The notes: a model not told the origin generated them from the sequence alone. Shown: positions 43,266 to 53,197, numbered from the stretch's first letter. The stretch is 64,000 nucleotides of DNA from Haloechinothrix halophila YIM 93223 (GCF_000504245.1 NZ_KI632509.1:4243502-4307501), one strand, 5' to 3'. Numbers and translations are program-made.

Positions 43266-44413
43266 CAGCTTTCCTCCGTCCCGCTCGCCGGCTCGGGTTG
43301 GCTGAGCTTGTCATTGCCCGCGACACACGACTTCGCGATGATCTCGTCGCCCGCGTCGAGCGTGAGCCTGCCGTCGGTGTCGATCATCAGTTCCAGCAGC
43401 TCGACGATGTTCCGCGCGTACAGCTCGCTGGCGTGGTCTGGCATCTCGGCAGACAGGTTCAGCGGCGATGCGATGGTGACATCGTGCGCCGTGGTGACCT
43501 GGCCTGGCTCGGTCAGCTCGCAGTTGCCGCCGGTCTCACCGGCGAGATCGACGATCACGCTGCCCGGCCGCATGCCCCGTACCGCCTCGGCGCTGACAAG
43601 CTTCGGTGCGGGACGTCCCGGCACCAACGCGGTGGTGATGACGACGTCGAAGCCGGTGATCGCCTCCGTGAGCCTGCGCTGCTGCTCGGCCCGCTCCTCC
43701 TCGGTCAGCTCACGGGCGTAGCCGCCCTCACCGACAGCCTCGATGCCGAGGTCGAGGAACTGCGCGCCGACCGAGCGCACCTGGTCGGCTACCTCGGGCC
43801 GGACGTCATAGCCGGTGGCCTGCGCGCCGAGCCGCTTCGCGGTCGCCAGCGCCTGCAGCCCCGCGACGCCAGCGCCAAGCACCAGCGCCTTGGCGGGCTT
43901 CACCGTGCCCGCCGCCGTGGTCAGCATCGGGAAGAACCGGGCCAAATGCTGCGCGGCAAGCAGCACCGCACGGTAGCCCGCAACGTTGGCCTGCGAGGAC
44001 AGCGCGTCCATCGCCTGCGCGCGCGAGATCCGCGGGATGGACTCCATCGCGAACGCGATCACCCCGGCGTTCTCCAGCGCGCTGATCCGCTCTTGATCGG
44101 ATAGCGGCGCGAGGAACCCGGCCACGATGGTGCCCTTGCGCAGCTTGGCGATCTCAGCCTCACCCGGGGGTGCCACACCCACCACGACGTCGGCGTCGTA
44201 AGGATCGCCGATGGTGGCACCCACCTCGGTGTAGTCGTCGTCCGAAACGTGCGCGCCCGCGCCTGCTCCAGACGCCACGACGACTCGCGCGCCCCTGCGC
44301 GTCAGTCGTTGCACCATCTTCGGCACCAGCGCGACCCTGCGCTCGTCCTCCCCCGATTCGGCGACCACACCGATCGTGATTGGCCTTGCATCCCCCGATT
44401 CGGTTCCCGTCAC
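43265..44413 (-). CDS. pntA1: NAD(P) transhydrogenase subunit alpha part 1
   Basis: A 382-residue cytoplasmic NAD-binding domain I, related to alanine dehydrogenase. KALVLGAGVAGLQALATAKRLGAQATGYDVRPE is the dinucleotide fold, and RVALVPKMVQRL, SQANVAGYRAVLLAA and GCELTEPG-like segments are conserved. GTG 44413 has GGAGGT upstream. It is first in the pntA1-pntA2-pntB operon; the 136-base gap upstream holds its promoter, and no sensor motif is obvious. Confidence 0.94.
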   Translation of the reverse strand: MTGTESGDARPITIGVVAESGEDERRVALVPKMVQRLTRRGARVVVASGAGAGAHVSDDDYTEVGATIGDPYDADVVVGVAPPGEAEIAKLRKGTIVAGFLAPLSDQERISALENAGVIAFAMESIPRISRAQAMDALSSQANVAGYRAVLLAAQHLARFFPMLTTAAGTVKPAKALVLGAGVAGLQALATAKRLGAQATGYDVRPEVADQVRSVGAQFLDLGIEAVGEGGYARELTEEERAEQQRRLTEAITGFDVVITTALVPGRPAPKLVSAEAVRGMRPGSVIVDLAGETGGNCELTEPGQVTTAHDVTIASPLNLSAEMPDHASELYARNIVELLELMIDTDGRLTLDAGDEIIAKSCVAGNDKLSQPEPASGTEES

Positions 44414-44549
44414 CGCAGCAACCTCCTGCCCGAGACATCAGCACGAAACTGGCCAGGATCGTCTGGCGTGCCGAATGTCTACCACGCCGCACTGTCCGGC
44501 GCGATCTTCGGTGGGCTTCATTACAGCGGGATTGAGCAGGATGTACGTA

Positions 44550-45215
44550 TTACTGGCTCCGCCATCCGGCCACGCCTAACACGATCAGCCGCAGTTGTTT
44601 GCGCGCCTTGGCCGCGATCTCCTCGTCGGTGTCCGGGTCGGGAGTACGGACGTCGACGAGTTCCATCACGGTGCCGAGCATGGCGGTGACGATGAGATCA
44701 GCCATCATCCGCAGGTCGTCGGCGCTCCACTCGGTCAGTCCTTCGAACCGGCCGAGATCGATCGCCAGCTCGCTGGCGAACAGCCGCAGCTCGGTGGCGA
44801 TCGCCGCCTGCACGGGGCCCGTCCCGCCGTAGCGCTCCCTGGTCAGAAACCGGAAATGAGCCTCGTTGGCGCGCACGTGCGTCCGCAAGGTGTGCACCGA
44901 GCTGCGGATCGCGTCGTCGTAGGTCGCGGGGTTCTGCCGCGCCTCCCTGATCATGGTGCGCAGGCTGCGCATTGCTCGCTCGACCAGCGCGATGCCCAGG
45001 TCATCCATGGACTCGAAATGACGGTAGAACGCCGTCGGCACGATCCCGGCTTCCTTGGCGACCTCGCGCAGGCTCAGTCCATCGAACGTGCGGTCCTTGA
45101 GCAGCCGCAATGCCGCGTCGAGCAGCGCTTGCCGGGTGCGCTGCTTGCGTTCCTGCCTGCTCGCCGGTTCATCGGCCTGCCGCGTTGCCACGACGTTCAG
45201 CGTACGTGCGTCCAC
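44550..45215 (-). CDS. TetR-family regulator divergent from the desaturase operon
   Basis: A 221-residue repressor with an N-terminal TetR helix-turn-helix (RQALLDAALRLLKDRTFDGLSLREVAKEAGIVPTAFYRHFESMDDLG) and a helical ligand domain. GTG 45215 has GAGAGG eight bases upstream. Divergence from the reductase and desaturase genes and a perfect palindrome in between make it the likely controller of fatty-acid desaturation, perhaps sensing acyl-CoA, like DesT-type regulators. The ligand is not known. Confidence 0.85.
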   Translation of the reverse strand: MDARTLNVVATRQADEPASRQERKQRTRQALLDAALRLLKDRTFDGLSLREVAKEAGIVPTAFYRHFESMDDLGIALVERAMRSLRTMIREARQNPATYDDAIRSSVHTLRTHVRANEAHFRFLTRERYGGTGPVQAAIATELRLFASELAIDLGRFEGLTEWSADDLRMMADLIVTAMLGTVMELVDVRTPDPDTDEEIAAKARKQLRLIVLGVAGWRSQ

Positions 45216-45284
45216 CGCCGAATCCTCTCCGGGCCTATCGCCCAGCTCACAGTCGTGCCTGGTTGACACGGCCTCTCAATTCCA

Positions 45285-45302
45285 GTGCACTTGTTAGTGC
45301 AC
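45285..45302. promoter_or_regulatory. Likely TetR operator GTGCACT-TGTT-AGTGCAC
   Basis: Seven-base perfect arms flank a 4-base centre between the divergent TetR and reductase genes. A TTGACA box at 45263-45268 is set 17 bases from its left arm, so a repressor here would block the promoter of the reductase/desaturase operon. Confidence 0.65.
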
Positions 45303-45340
45303 ACATGTTCACTGTAATGCTTCAGCGGAGGGACGAGCAC

Positions 45341-46450
45341 GTGACCACACTGCTGCCGAGAAGGGCAACGAGAGCGCGCGAAGCCGCGGTGTCGCTGGCG
45401 GAACGGCTGCTCACCCCGCACGGCATCGACCGCTACCTCGAACTCGTCGACCCGCTACTGGTGCGCTCGGAGATCAGGGCGCGCGTGACCCGCGTAGCAC
45501 ACCCGACCAGCGATACCGTCACGCTCACGCTGTCGCTGAGCAGGGCGTGGCGCGGGTTCAGCTCTGGGCAGTACGTGCGGGTCTCTGTCGACATCGACGG
45601 CGTGCGCCGCACCCGCTGCTATTCACCGGCGAACTCGCAGTACGGCGACCCGCGCACCCTGGAACTGACCATCAAGGCCGACCCGGACGGCCTGGTCTCC
45701 CGGCACCTGCACGAGCACGCACACGAGGGCATGGTGCTCGGCATCTCGCATCCGGACGGCACGTTCACGCTGCCCGAATGGCGGCCCGACTCGCTGCTGT
45801 TGATCAGCGGCGGCAGCGGCATCACGCCGGTGCTGTCGATGCTGCGCACGCTGCGCGACGAGGGCTATCAGGGCAAGGCGGTGTTCCTGCACTACGCCGA
45901 CACCGCCGCCGAGGTGCTCTACCGCGATGCGTTGACGGAACTGGCGGACGACAGCGACGCCATCGACGTCGCGTTCGGCTACACCGCCGCTGAGTCAGGT
46001 GCCGACGTGCACGGCTTATTCACGCCAGAGCACCTGGACGCCATCGCGCCATGGTGGCGCGAGGCCGAGACGTACCTGTGCGGCCCGCCGGGGCTGATGG
46101 ACGCGGTGCGTGCCGCCTACGCCGATGCGGGGATCAGTGAACACCTGCACACCGAGGAGTTCTCGCCGCCCGCGCTGGAGATCGACACCACCAACGCCAC
46201 TGGCACGGTGCGGTTCGCCCACAGCGGCAGGGAGACGGCCAACTCCGGCGACGTGCTGCTTGAACAGGCCGAGCAGGCGGGGCTCCGGCCGGAGCACGGC
46301 TGCCGGATGGGCATCTGCTTCTCCTGCACCCAGGTCAAGACGAGTGGCTGCGTGCGCAACGCGCTCACCGGCGAACTCTCCGCCGAGGAGGACGAGGAGA
46401 TCCAGCTGTGCATCTCCGTGCCCGTCGGCGACGTCGACATCAACTGCTGA
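45341..46450 (+). CDS. Ferredoxin-NADP-type reductase with C-terminal 2Fe-2S domain
   Basis: A 369-residue electron-transfer flavoprotein, similar to mycobacterial Rv3230c, the partner of DesA3. It has an FAD domain (RTRCYSPANS), an NAD(P) domain (LLLISGGSGITPVLSMLR, CGPPGLMDAV) and a plant-type 2Fe-2S domain with Cys in CRMGICFSC and a later Cys. GTG 45341 has GGAGGG upstream. It passes electrons from NADPH to the desaturase that follows 35 bases downstream. Confidence 0.9.
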   Translation: MTTLLPRRATRAREAAVSLAERLLTPHGIDRYLELVDPLLVRSEIRARVTRVAHPTSDTVTLTLSLSRAWRGFSSGQYVRVSVDIDGVRRTRCYSPANSQYGDPRTLELTIKADPDGLVSRHLHEHAHEGMVLGISHPDGTFTLPEWRPDSLLLISGGSGITPVLSMLRTLRDEGYQGKAVFLHYADTAAEVLYRDALTELADDSDAIDVAFGYTAAESGADVHGLFTPEHLDAIAPWWREAETYLCGPPGLMDAVRAAYADAGISEHLHTEEFSPPALEIDTTNATGTVRFAHSGRETANSGDVLLEQAEQAGLRPEHGCRMGICFSCTQVKTSGCVRNALTGELSAEEDEEIQLCISVPVGDVDINC

Positions 46451-46485
46451 CCCAACCCACAGAACCACCGGAAGGGACCCCCACC

Positions 46486-47652
46486 ATGACAGGACTGCAG
46501 GACCGACTCACTCCGGAGCAGGTCGAGGAGTTCGGCCGCGAACTGGACGAGATCCGGCAGCGGATCGTCGCCGACCTCGGCAAGGACGACGTCGACTACA
46601 TCAACCGCGTCATCAAGACCCAGCGTGGGCTCGAGGTCGCGGGCAGGGGCCTGATGTACCTCGGATTCCTGCCACCGTTCTGGCTGGCGGCGGTGGCCTC
46701 ACTCTCGGCGTCGAAGATCCTCGACAACATGGAGATCGGCCACAACGTGATGCACGGCCAGTACGACTGGACCCGCATCCCCGAGCTGAACTCGAAGACG
46801 TTCGAGTGGGACACGGCCGCGCCCGGTGACAACTGGCGGCACTCGCACAACTACCTGCACCACACCCACACCAACGTCCTCGACAAGGACCGCGACATCG
46901 GCTACGGCGTGCTGCGCATGGACCCGGATCAGAAGTGGCACCCGTACTACCTGGGCAACCCGGTCTACGCCACGCTGCTCGCGCTCTTCTTCCAGTGGGG
47001 CGTGTGGTTCCACGACCTCGAGGTCGACCGCATCGTCAAGGGCGAGCTGAGCTGGGCGGAGACCAAGGAAGTGCGCAGGAAGATGCGCGCCAAGGCCACC
47101 AAGCAGATCGGCAAGGACTACGTGCTGTTCCCGCTGCTCACCGGACCGCTGGCACCGCTGACGTTCCTCGGCAACGCCAGCGCGAACCTGGTGCGCAACC
47201 TGTGGGCGTTCTCGATCATCTTCTGCGGCCATTTCCCCGCGGACGTCGAGAGCTTCACCGAGGAGGAGACGGAGAACGAGACGCGCGGGCAGTGGTACCT
47301 GCGGCAGATCCTCGGCTCGGCCAACATCACCGGCGGGAAGCTGTTCCACATCATGAGTGGCAACCTGTCGCACCAGATCGAGCACCACCTGTTCCCGGAC
47401 ATCCCGGCGCGACGGTATCCGCAGATCGCGGACGAGGTGCGCGCGATCTGCGAGAAATACGATCTGCCTTACAACACCGGGCCGCTGCACAAGCAGCTCG
47501 CGTCCGTGGCGAAGAAGATCGTCACGCTGGCGTTGCCGCCCAAGGGCGCGCTGCGGGCGCTTGTCGGTGGTCACACCGACAAGTCAACCGAGGCGCGGCG
47601 GGTTACCGTTGAGACACAGCAGAATGGCTCACGCCAGGAAACAGCGGCATGA
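46486..47652 (+). CDS. Membrane acyl-CoA/fatty acid desaturase (DesA3-like)
   Basis: A 388-residue di-iron membrane enzyme that introduces a double bond into acyl chains, related to mycobacterial DesA3. Three histidine boxes are present: HNVMH, HSHNYLHHTHTN and HQIEHHLFPDIPARRYP. Two pairs of hydrophobic helices surround them. ATG 46486 has GGAAGGGAC upstream. It is in an operon with the upstream reductase and a small protein downstream, under the TetR operator. Confidence 0.9.
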   Translation: MTGLQDRLTPEQVEEFGRELDEIRQRIVADLGKDDVDYINRVIKTQRGLEVAGRGLMYLGFLPPFWLAAVASLSASKILDNMEIGHNVMHGQYDWTRIPELNSKTFEWDTAAPGDNWRHSHNYLHHTHTNVLDKDRDIGYGVLRMDPDQKWHPYYLGNPVYATLLALFFQWGVWFHDLEVDRIVKGELSWAETKEVRRKMRAKATKQIGKDYVLFPLLTGPLAPLTFLGNASANLVRNLWAFSIIFCGHFPADVESFTEEETENETRGQWYLRQILGSANITGGKLFHIMSGNLSHQIEHHLFPDIPARRYPQIADEVRAICEKYDLPYNTGPLHKQLASVAKKIVTLALPPKGALRALVGGHTDKSTEARRVTVETQQNGSRQETAA

Positions 47653-47864
47653 ACGGGGCAGCGATGGTCGGCGAGTTCGAACGCAAGAAGGACACGGTGC
47701 AGGAACTGACCGAGTCGGCGGCCGAGCGCGTCGGCAACATCGCCAAGATCGTCACAGGCGCCGTCGTCGGGGTCGCGCGCGAGGTCGGCGACGGCATCAC
47801 CGACGCGATCGAGATGCGTGAGGCCGCGCGGCGCGCCAAAAGCGACGACGAGGAGCGCGCGTAG
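47649..47864 (+). CDS. Small helical protein of the desaturase operon
   Basis: A 71-residue charged protein with a central Gly/Ala/Val-rich stretch (GNIAKIVTGAVVGVAREVGDGI) that may be an amphipathic or membrane-touching helix. ATG 47649 overlaps the desaturase stop by four bases, indicating coupled translation. The same pattern of a small charged partner is not one I recognise for DesA3. It could be a regulatory or stabilising subunit. Confidence 0.65.
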   Translation: MNGAAMVGEFERKKDTVQELTESAAERVGNIAKIVTGAVVGVAREVGDGITDAIEMREAARRAKSDDEERA

Positions 47865-47937
47865 CCCTCGTCGCGACGAGCAGCGTCGCGTATGTCGGCA
47901 TGGACACAGGCGCGGATGATGGTCGTACGGTGGGGGT

Positions 47938-48348
47938 GTGGAATCCCAGGAGATCGAGGTCCGCACCGGCTCAACCGCCGTGGTGCACGACCTGACACGC
48001 GACGCGGAGAAGTTCCTCGCCGGATGCGGCGGCGGTGACGGCCTGCTGCACGTCTGGGTGCCGCACGCGACCGCGGGGCTCGCGATCATCGAGACCGGCG
48101 CGGGCAGCGACGACGACCTGCTGCGTGCGATCGACGACCAGCTTCCGCGCGACAGCCGCTGGCGCCATCAGCACGGCACCAGCGGCCACGGCAGGGATCA
48201 CGTCCTGCCCGCGTTCCTACCGCCGTACGCGACGGTCCCCGTGCTCGGCGGCGCGCTCACGCTGGGGACGTGGCAGTCGATCTGCCTCGTCGACACCAAC
48301 GTCGACAACCCCGTCCGCCGCGTGCGGTTCAGCCTGCTGCCCGGCTGA
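47938..48348 (+). CDS. YjbQ/UPF0047 family protein
   Basis: A 136-residue protein of the YjbQ family, which can show weak thiamine-phosphate synthase activity in Escherichia coli. Conserved His and Asp residues occur in HVWVPHATAGLAIIE, HQHGTSGHGRDHVLPAF and LGTWQSICLVDTN. GTG 47938 is a weak start with a G-rich stretch upstream. Its last 132 bases overlap the antisense membrane-protein gene, so the two convergent genes share coding sequence. Confidence 0.82.
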   Translation: MESQEIEVRTGSTAVVHDLTRDAEKFLAGCGGGDGLLHVWVPHATAGLAIIETGAGSDDDLLRAIDDQLPRDSRWRHQHGTSGHGRDHVLPAFLPPYATVPVLGGALTLGTWQSICLVDTNVDNPVRRVRFSLLPG

Positions 48349-49356
48349 CCGGCGCGGCACCGCGAGCAGAGCAAGACCCAAGGCGAGGATGCCGATCAGC
48401 ACCCACACCGCGAGCATGACGTCGGGAGCATCGGGCGTGCCAGCGAATAGGCTGCGCAGCGCTTCCGCCGGGAACCGGAACGGCGTCCACGACCACAGCG
48501 CCACCCGGTAGCCGGGGTGCAACAGCTCGGGCACCTGGTTCGTCACCGCGGGCGCGACCAGGTACAGCGGCGCGAGCAGCGCCATCGCCCTGATACCAGC
48601 CAGGTGCAGCACCCCACCCTGCACGGCCGTGAACGCCGCCGCGGCCAGCGCGAGCAGGCCGACGACATCCCAGCCGAGCGGCAACGACGAGTCCCACAGC
48701 AGCACTAGCCCAACCAGCACGGCGGTCACGGCCACACTCGTCACAGCCAGTCCGGCAAGCCTGTCCATCGCACCGACCCGTACGCGGCTGCGCTGTGCGA
48801 GCAATGTCAACGCGGCACCTGCCACGAGACAACCCAGCCACGCCAGCGCGCTCAACGCGAGCGGCATCGCACGCATCGACGTGCCGACGGGATGAATCCG
48901 CTCGACCTGTACCAGCCCCGCGTTCGCACCAGGGTTCTGCGCGGCGACGGCGGCCAATAACGCCTGCCCCGCACCGGTCAGCGCCTGTCGCGCGACCTGC
49001 GTGCCCGAGGGATTGATCGCGCCAGACGTGACCACGGTGGCCTGCGGCCCGCCCGGACCAGAGGAAAGCTCGAGCACGCCGTATACCTCTTTGTCGTGCA
49101 GCAGGCTTCGGGCCCTATCCGGCGTGGTCAGCTCGATATCCAGCCGATCACCGGCCCGTGCCTCGAGTTCGCCCGTCGCCGCGCGCAACTGCGCTGCCGC
49201 CGGGTCGTCGGCAACCGCGACGGCGACCGGCACGCCGTCCGGCCCGGCACTGACCTGCGCCCCGAAGGTCAGCACCGCTAGAACGCTCGCGACCAAGGCG
49301 CCCACGAGGGCAGTAACCACGATCAGCGGCACCCGCTTGCTCACCGGTTTCGCCAT
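48217..49356 (-). CDS. ABC-2-like/YhgE-type membrane protein
   Basis: A 379-residue protein with one N-terminal helix, an outside domain of about 130 residues (residues 35-160) and five further helices at the C-terminal half. The pattern resembles YhgE/Pip-type or ABC-2 permease-like proteins. ATG 49356 has GAGGAGGGGG upstream. The last 45 residues are hydrophilic and encoded over the antisense YjbQ gene. It may be an accessory to an ABC exporter, but no ATPase is next to it. Confidence 0.65.
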   Translation of the reverse strand: MAKPVSKRVPLIVVTALVGALVASVLAVLTFGAQVSAGPDGVPVAVAVADDPAAAQLRAATGELEARAGDRLDIELTTPDRARSLLHDKEVYGVLELSSGPGGPQATVVTSGAINPSGTQVARQALTGAGQALLAAVAAQNPGANAGLVQVERIHPVGTSMRAMPLALSALAWLGCLVAGAALTLLAQRSRVRVGAMDRLAGLAVTSVAVTAVLVGLVLLWDSSLPLGWDVVGLLALAAAAFTAVQGGVLHLAGIRAMALLAPLYLVAPAVTNQVPELLHPGYRVALWSWTPFRFPAEALRSLFAGTPDAPDVMLAVWVLIGILALGLALLAVPRRSAGQQAEPHAADGVVDVGVDEADRLPRPQRERAAEHGDRRVRR

Positions 49357-49369
49357 GACCCCCTCCTCC

Positions 49370-49391
49370 TAATTCTACATACGATGAATTA
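49370..49391. promoter_or_regulatory. Possible operator TAATTC-N10-GAATTA between divergent genes
   Basis: Six-base inverted arms lie in an AT-rich gap upstream of the membrane-protein gene. Position suits a TetR/PadR-type regulator, but none is encoded here. Confidence 0.3.
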
Positions 49392-49491
49392 CGTCGGCCT
49401 GAGCGTACGACTGGAATCCGAAGATGTCAACGAGTGTTGAAATATGAGTAAGCGAGACGCTTTCCCATACGACACCGGTAAGGTTTCGCGC

Positions 49492-50472
49492 ATGAACTAC
49501 CCAGGGGGTTGGGACGGCCAGCAGGTCGACCCATTCACAGGCGATCCGATTCCGCACTATTACCCATCGCAGACCGGCTACCAGCAGCCGCAGTACCAGC
49601 AGGGCCAGGCAAGCTGGCAGCAGGAATACGGCGGGTTCGGCATGTACGAGCCGCCGGAACCGCCGAAGAAGTCACGCGGCCCGTTGATCGCGGCGCTTGC
49701 GGTCGGGTTCGTGGTCCTGCTCGGTGCGGGTGGTGCCATGGCGGTGCTGGCGCTGCGCTCCGACGAAGGCAGCGCCGCGGCATCCGTCGCGGCCACCGCA
49801 GCCCCGCTACCCACACCGCCGTCCTCGGAGCGGCCATCGTCGACGCCCGGCACGACAACTCAGGAACTGCCGGGTGAGCAGGAGATCCGCGTCGACGCTG
49901 TGACCCGCGGCTGGCAGGGGGTGTGGTCGCCGAAGGACAACGTCGCCTACGACATTCCCGAGAAGGACTGGGAAGTCGAGACGCCAAGCACGCTCGCGGG
50001 CTTCGAGAACCCCAACGGCGACACGGCGATCATGCGCGGCGTCTCGACCTACAAGGACAACTATTGCGGCGAGCCGGTGGCGGGCTGGCACCGCGCGCGG
50101 GTCGGAACGCAGACCGCGGGAGACATGGATCCCAGTAAGGCCGCGGTGGCGGCCACCCGGTTCTGGGGTGCGGCGGCCGGCGAACTCCCAGTGGACTCGA
50201 AGAAGGTCTCCCCCACAGCAGCCACGGAGGTCTCGATCGCGAACGGCGCGCGCACCGCTTACGTCTCGTCCGCGATCGTCCCGATGCCCGACCAAACCGG
50301 CGAGAAGTGCGCCGACTCGGACAAGGTCCGGCTGAGCGTCGCCGCCTTCCGGCCAGAGCCGGGTGCCGACACGATCATCCTGATCGTCTACACGGACGTC
50401 GGGGGCGGCGACGAGCTCGCCACCGACGTGAGCGACAAGATCATCGCGAGCCTGCGACCGTACGAGGGCTGA
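49492..50472 (+). CDS. Anchored extracytoplasmic protein with Gln/Pro-rich N-terminus
   Basis: A 326-residue protein. The first 65 residues are Gln, Tyr and Pro-rich and lie in the cytoplasm; a membrane helix (LIAALAVGFVVLLGAGGAMAVLALR) follows, then a Ser/Thr/Pro linker and a folded outside domain with a pair of Cys. The ATG at 49492 has GGTAAGG upstream; a longer reading from 49444 lacks a site. This layout is common among actinobacterial envelope proteins; the function is unknown. Confidence 0.7.
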   Translation: MNYPGGWDGQQVDPFTGDPIPHYYPSQTGYQQPQYQQGQASWQQEYGGFGMYEPPEPPKKSRGPLIAALAVGFVVLLGAGGAMAVLALRSDEGSAAASVAATAAPLPTPPSSERPSSTPGTTTQELPGEQEIRVDAVTRGWQGVWSPKDNVAYDIPEKDWEVETPSTLAGFENPNGDTAIMRGVSTYKDNYCGEPVAGWHRARVGTQTAGDMDPSKAAVAATRFWGAAAGELPVDSKKVSPTAATEVSIANGARTAYVSSAIVPMPDQTGEKCADSDKVRLSVAAFRPEPGADTIILIVYTDVGGGDELATDVSDKIIASLRPYEG

Positions 50473-50500
50473 CGGCCGATGTGCGCGACGAAAGCCGGGG

Positions 50501-52249
50501 TCACCGCACGAGCGCGGTGAGGTGGGCGAGGGTCTCGTCCACCGGCACCTCGGTGCGCTCACCGGTCGCGCGGTCCTTGACCTCGACGACGCCCTTGGTG
50601 AGGCCCTTGCCGACTACCAGGATGGTCGGCACGCCAACCAGTTCGGCGTCGGCGAACTTCACGCCCGGGCTGGCCTTGCGGTCGTCGAGGATGACGCGCA
50701 CGCCAGCGTCGTCCAGCTCGGCTGCGAGCTTCTCCCCCGCCTCGGCCACGGTGTCGTCCTTGCCAGCGAGCACGATGTGCACGTCGGCGGGCGCGACCAC
50801 GCGCGGCCATACGAGGCCGAGATCGTCATGGTGCTGTTCGGCGATCGCGGCGATCAACCGGGACACACCGACGCCGTAGGAGCCCATGGTGATGCGGATC
50901 GGCTTGCCGTCCGCGCCGAGCGCGTCCAGCGCGAACGCGTCACTGTACTTGGTGCCGAGCTGGAAGATGTGCCCGATCTCGATGCCACGAGCGGCCTGCA
51001 GCGTGCCGGAGGAATCCGGCGCGAGGTCGCCCTCACGCACCTCGGCGGCCTCGATGGTGCCGTCCGGTGTGAAGTCCCGCCCGCACACCAGGTCGACGAC
51101 GTGGTGGTCGGGCTTATCGGCACCGGTCACCCACGCGGTGCCCTCGACGATGCGCGGATCAACCAGGTAGCGCACCTTGTTGTCCTGCAGCGCCTTCGGT
51201 CCGATGTATCCCTTGACCACGAACGGGTTGCGCTCGAAGTCAGCCTCGTCCAGCAGCGCGACCTCAGCGGGCTCCAGCGCGGCCTCAAGCCGTTTCATGT
51301 CGACATCCCGGTCACCGGGCACGCCGACACACATCAGCTCCCACTCGTCCGAGCCGGGCTGCCGAGTCTTGAGCATGACGTTCTTGAGCGTGTCGGCAGC
51401 GGTGAAGGTGCGGCCGATCTCCGGCTGCGCGTTGAGGTAGTCGACCAGCGTCTCGATGGTCGGCGTGTTGGGCGTGTAGTGCACCTGCGCGGCGGGCTTG
51501 TCCTCGATGGACTGCGCGGGTGGCGCCGGTGTCACGACGGCCTCGACGTTGGCGGCGTAACTGCCGTCGCTGCTGCGCACGTAGGTGTCCTCGCCGGTCT
51601 CGGATTCGGCGAGGAATTCCTCCGAGGCCGAGCCGCCCATCGCGCCAGAGGTCGCCTTGACGATCACGTAATTCAACCCGAGCCGGTCGAAGATCGTGAT
51701 GTAGGCGGCGCGGTGCTTGTCGTACGAGGCCTGCAGCCCGGCCTCATCGAGGTCGAACGAGTAGGAGTCCTTCATGACGAACTCCCTGCCACGCAGGATG
51801 CCGCCTCTGGGTCGCGCCTCGTCGCGGTACTTCGTCTGGATTTGGTACAGGGTGACTGGATAGTCCTTATAGGACGTGTACTCGCCCTTCACGGTGAGCG
51901 TGAACAGCTCCTCGTGGGTGGGCCCGAGCAGATAGTCAGCGCCCTTGCGGTCGACGAGCCGGAAGACGTTGGGGCCGTACTCGGTCCAGCGGCCGGTGGC
52001 CTCGTAGGGCTCGCGCGGCAGCAGCGCGGGGAACTGGATCTCCTGCGCGCCGATGGCGCTCATCTCCTCGCGCACCACCCGCTCGACGTTGCGCAGCACC
52101 ATGAGTCCCAGCGGCAGCCAGGAGAACCCACCCGGCGCGACGCGCCGCACGTAACCGGCGCGCACGAGAAGTCGGTGGCTGGGCACTTCGGCGTCGGCAG
52201 GATCCTCACGCAATGTGCGCAAGAACAGCGACGACATCCTGGTGATCAC
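50501..52249 (-). CDS. proS: Prolyl-tRNA synthetase (bacterial, with editing domain)
   Basis: A 582-residue class II synthetase that charges tRNA-Pro. It opens [25 protein letters not shown], as in other actinobacteria. GTG 52249 has AAGGAG eight bases upstream. Motif 2 ([27 protein letters not shown]), the inserted editing domain (about residues 225-410) and motif 3 ([17 protein letters not shown]) are present, followed by the anticodon-binding domain. It is single-copy housekeeping with no special regulatory site visible. Confidence 0.96.
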   Translation of the reverse strand: MITRMSSLFLRTLREDPADAEVPSHRLLVRAGYVRRVAPGGFSWLPLGLMVLRNVERVVREEMSAIGAQEIQFPALLPREPYEATGRWTEYGPNVFRLVDRKGADYLLGPTHEELFTLTVKGEYTSYKDYPVTLYQIQTKYRDEARPRGGILRGREFVMKDSYSFDLDEAGLQASYDKHRAAYITIFDRLGLNYVIVKATSGAMGGSASEEFLAESETGEDTYVRSSDGSYAANVEAVVTPAPPAQSIEDKPAAQVHYTPNTPTIETLVDYLNAQPEIGRTFTAADTLKNVMLKTRQPGSDEWELMCVGVPGDRDVDMKRLEAALEPAEVALLDEADFERNPFVVKGYIGPKALQDNKVRYLVDPRIVEGTAWVTGADKPDHHVVDLVCGRDFTPDGTIEAAEVREGDLAPDSSGTLQAARGIEIGHIFQLGTKYSDAFALDALGADGKPIRITMGSYGVGVSRLIAAIAEQHHDDLGLVWPRVVAPADVHIVLAGKDDTVAEAGEKLAAELDDAGVRVILDDRKASPGVKFADAELVGVPTILVVGKGLTKGVVEVKDRATGERTEVPVDETLAHLTALVR

Positions 52250-52451
52250 TCTGGTAGCTCCTTGACGACGAGCCTGCTCGGCTATGCACGCAGGGTATGC
52301 GACGCGCTCAGCGCCGTCGCAACCGGTTATCCGTCTCGAACGAGCGCCGCGGTCGCGTCCTGGCGCGACGCCACGCGTCGGCGGAGACGCGCGCCACGCC
52401 ACCACCGCCAGGGGCGCGGGCGGTGACCGCGGGATCGCTTAGCCTGTCCGG

Positions 52452-53192
52452 GTGCTGGTTCTGCTTCCTCCGTCGGAAACCAAAGCCGTCGGCGGCGACG
52501 GCGCTCCGCTGGACCTCGACGCGCTGTCGTTTCCTGAGCTGACGCCGACGCGCCGCGAGCTGGTCGACGCGCTGCGCATGCTCGCCGACGACGTCCCCGC
52601 CAGTCTGGCGGCCCTCGGGCTGTCGGAACGGCAGTCGGCCGAGGTGGACCGCAACCGGCAGCTGCTGAGCGCGCCGACCGGCCCTGCCCTGCTGCGCTAC
52701 ACCGGGGTGCTCTACGACGCGCTTGGCGCCGCGGACTTCACCCGTGCCGAGTGGACGCGCGCCGAGGAGCGGCTCGCCACGGCGTCCGCACTGTTCGGAA
52801 TCCTCCGGGCGGGTGATGCCATCCCGGCCTATCGGCTGTCGGCGAGCAGCACGCTGCCGGACGTCGGACCGTTGCGCACGGTGTGGCGACCGGTGCTGGA
52901 ACCCGTGCTCGCCGGGCTGGACGAGCTGGTCGTGGATCTGCGTTCCGGTGCGTATGCCTCGCTGGCACGAGTGTCCGGCGCGGTCACGGTCCGGGTGGTC
53001 ACGCTGGACGCGGCGGGCAAACGCAAGACCGTCAGCCATCACAACAAGGCGTACAAGGGCCAGCTGGCCGCCGCGCTGGCGCGCGCGACGCGGGAACTGG
53101 CCGACGTCGACGACGTGCTGACCACGGCGTCGGCAGCGGGGCTGAAGGTGGAGCGCACCGGCGAGTGGAGCCTGGAGCTGCTGACCGACTAG
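52452..53192 (+). CDS. yaaA: YaaA-like peroxide stress protein
   Basis: A 246-residue protein of the YaaA/DUF328 family, which limits free iron damage during peroxide stress in Escherichia coli. It begins LVLLPPSETK, has RYTGVLYDALG, and ends with the basic SHHNKAYKGQLAAAL and TASAAGLKVE. GTG 52452 begins the protein. It is divergent from proS and convergent with the flavoprotein gene, with only five bases between stops. Confidence 0.85.
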   Translation: MLVLLPPSETKAVGGDGAPLDLDALSFPELTPTRRELVDALRMLADDVPASLAALGLSERQSAEVDRNRQLLSAPTGPALLRYTGVLYDALGAADFTRAEWTRAEERLATASALFGILRAGDAIPAYRLSASSTLPDVGPLRTVWRPVLEPVLAGLDELVVDLRSGAYASLARVSGAVTVRVVTLDAAGKRKTVSHHNKAYKGQLAAALARATRELADVDDVLTTASAAGLKVERTGEWSLELLTD

Positions 53193-53197
53193 CGCGC

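Noticed and set aside
50522..52426. 634-codon plus-strand open frame opposite proS
   Set aside because: Antisense shadow of a housekeeping gene.
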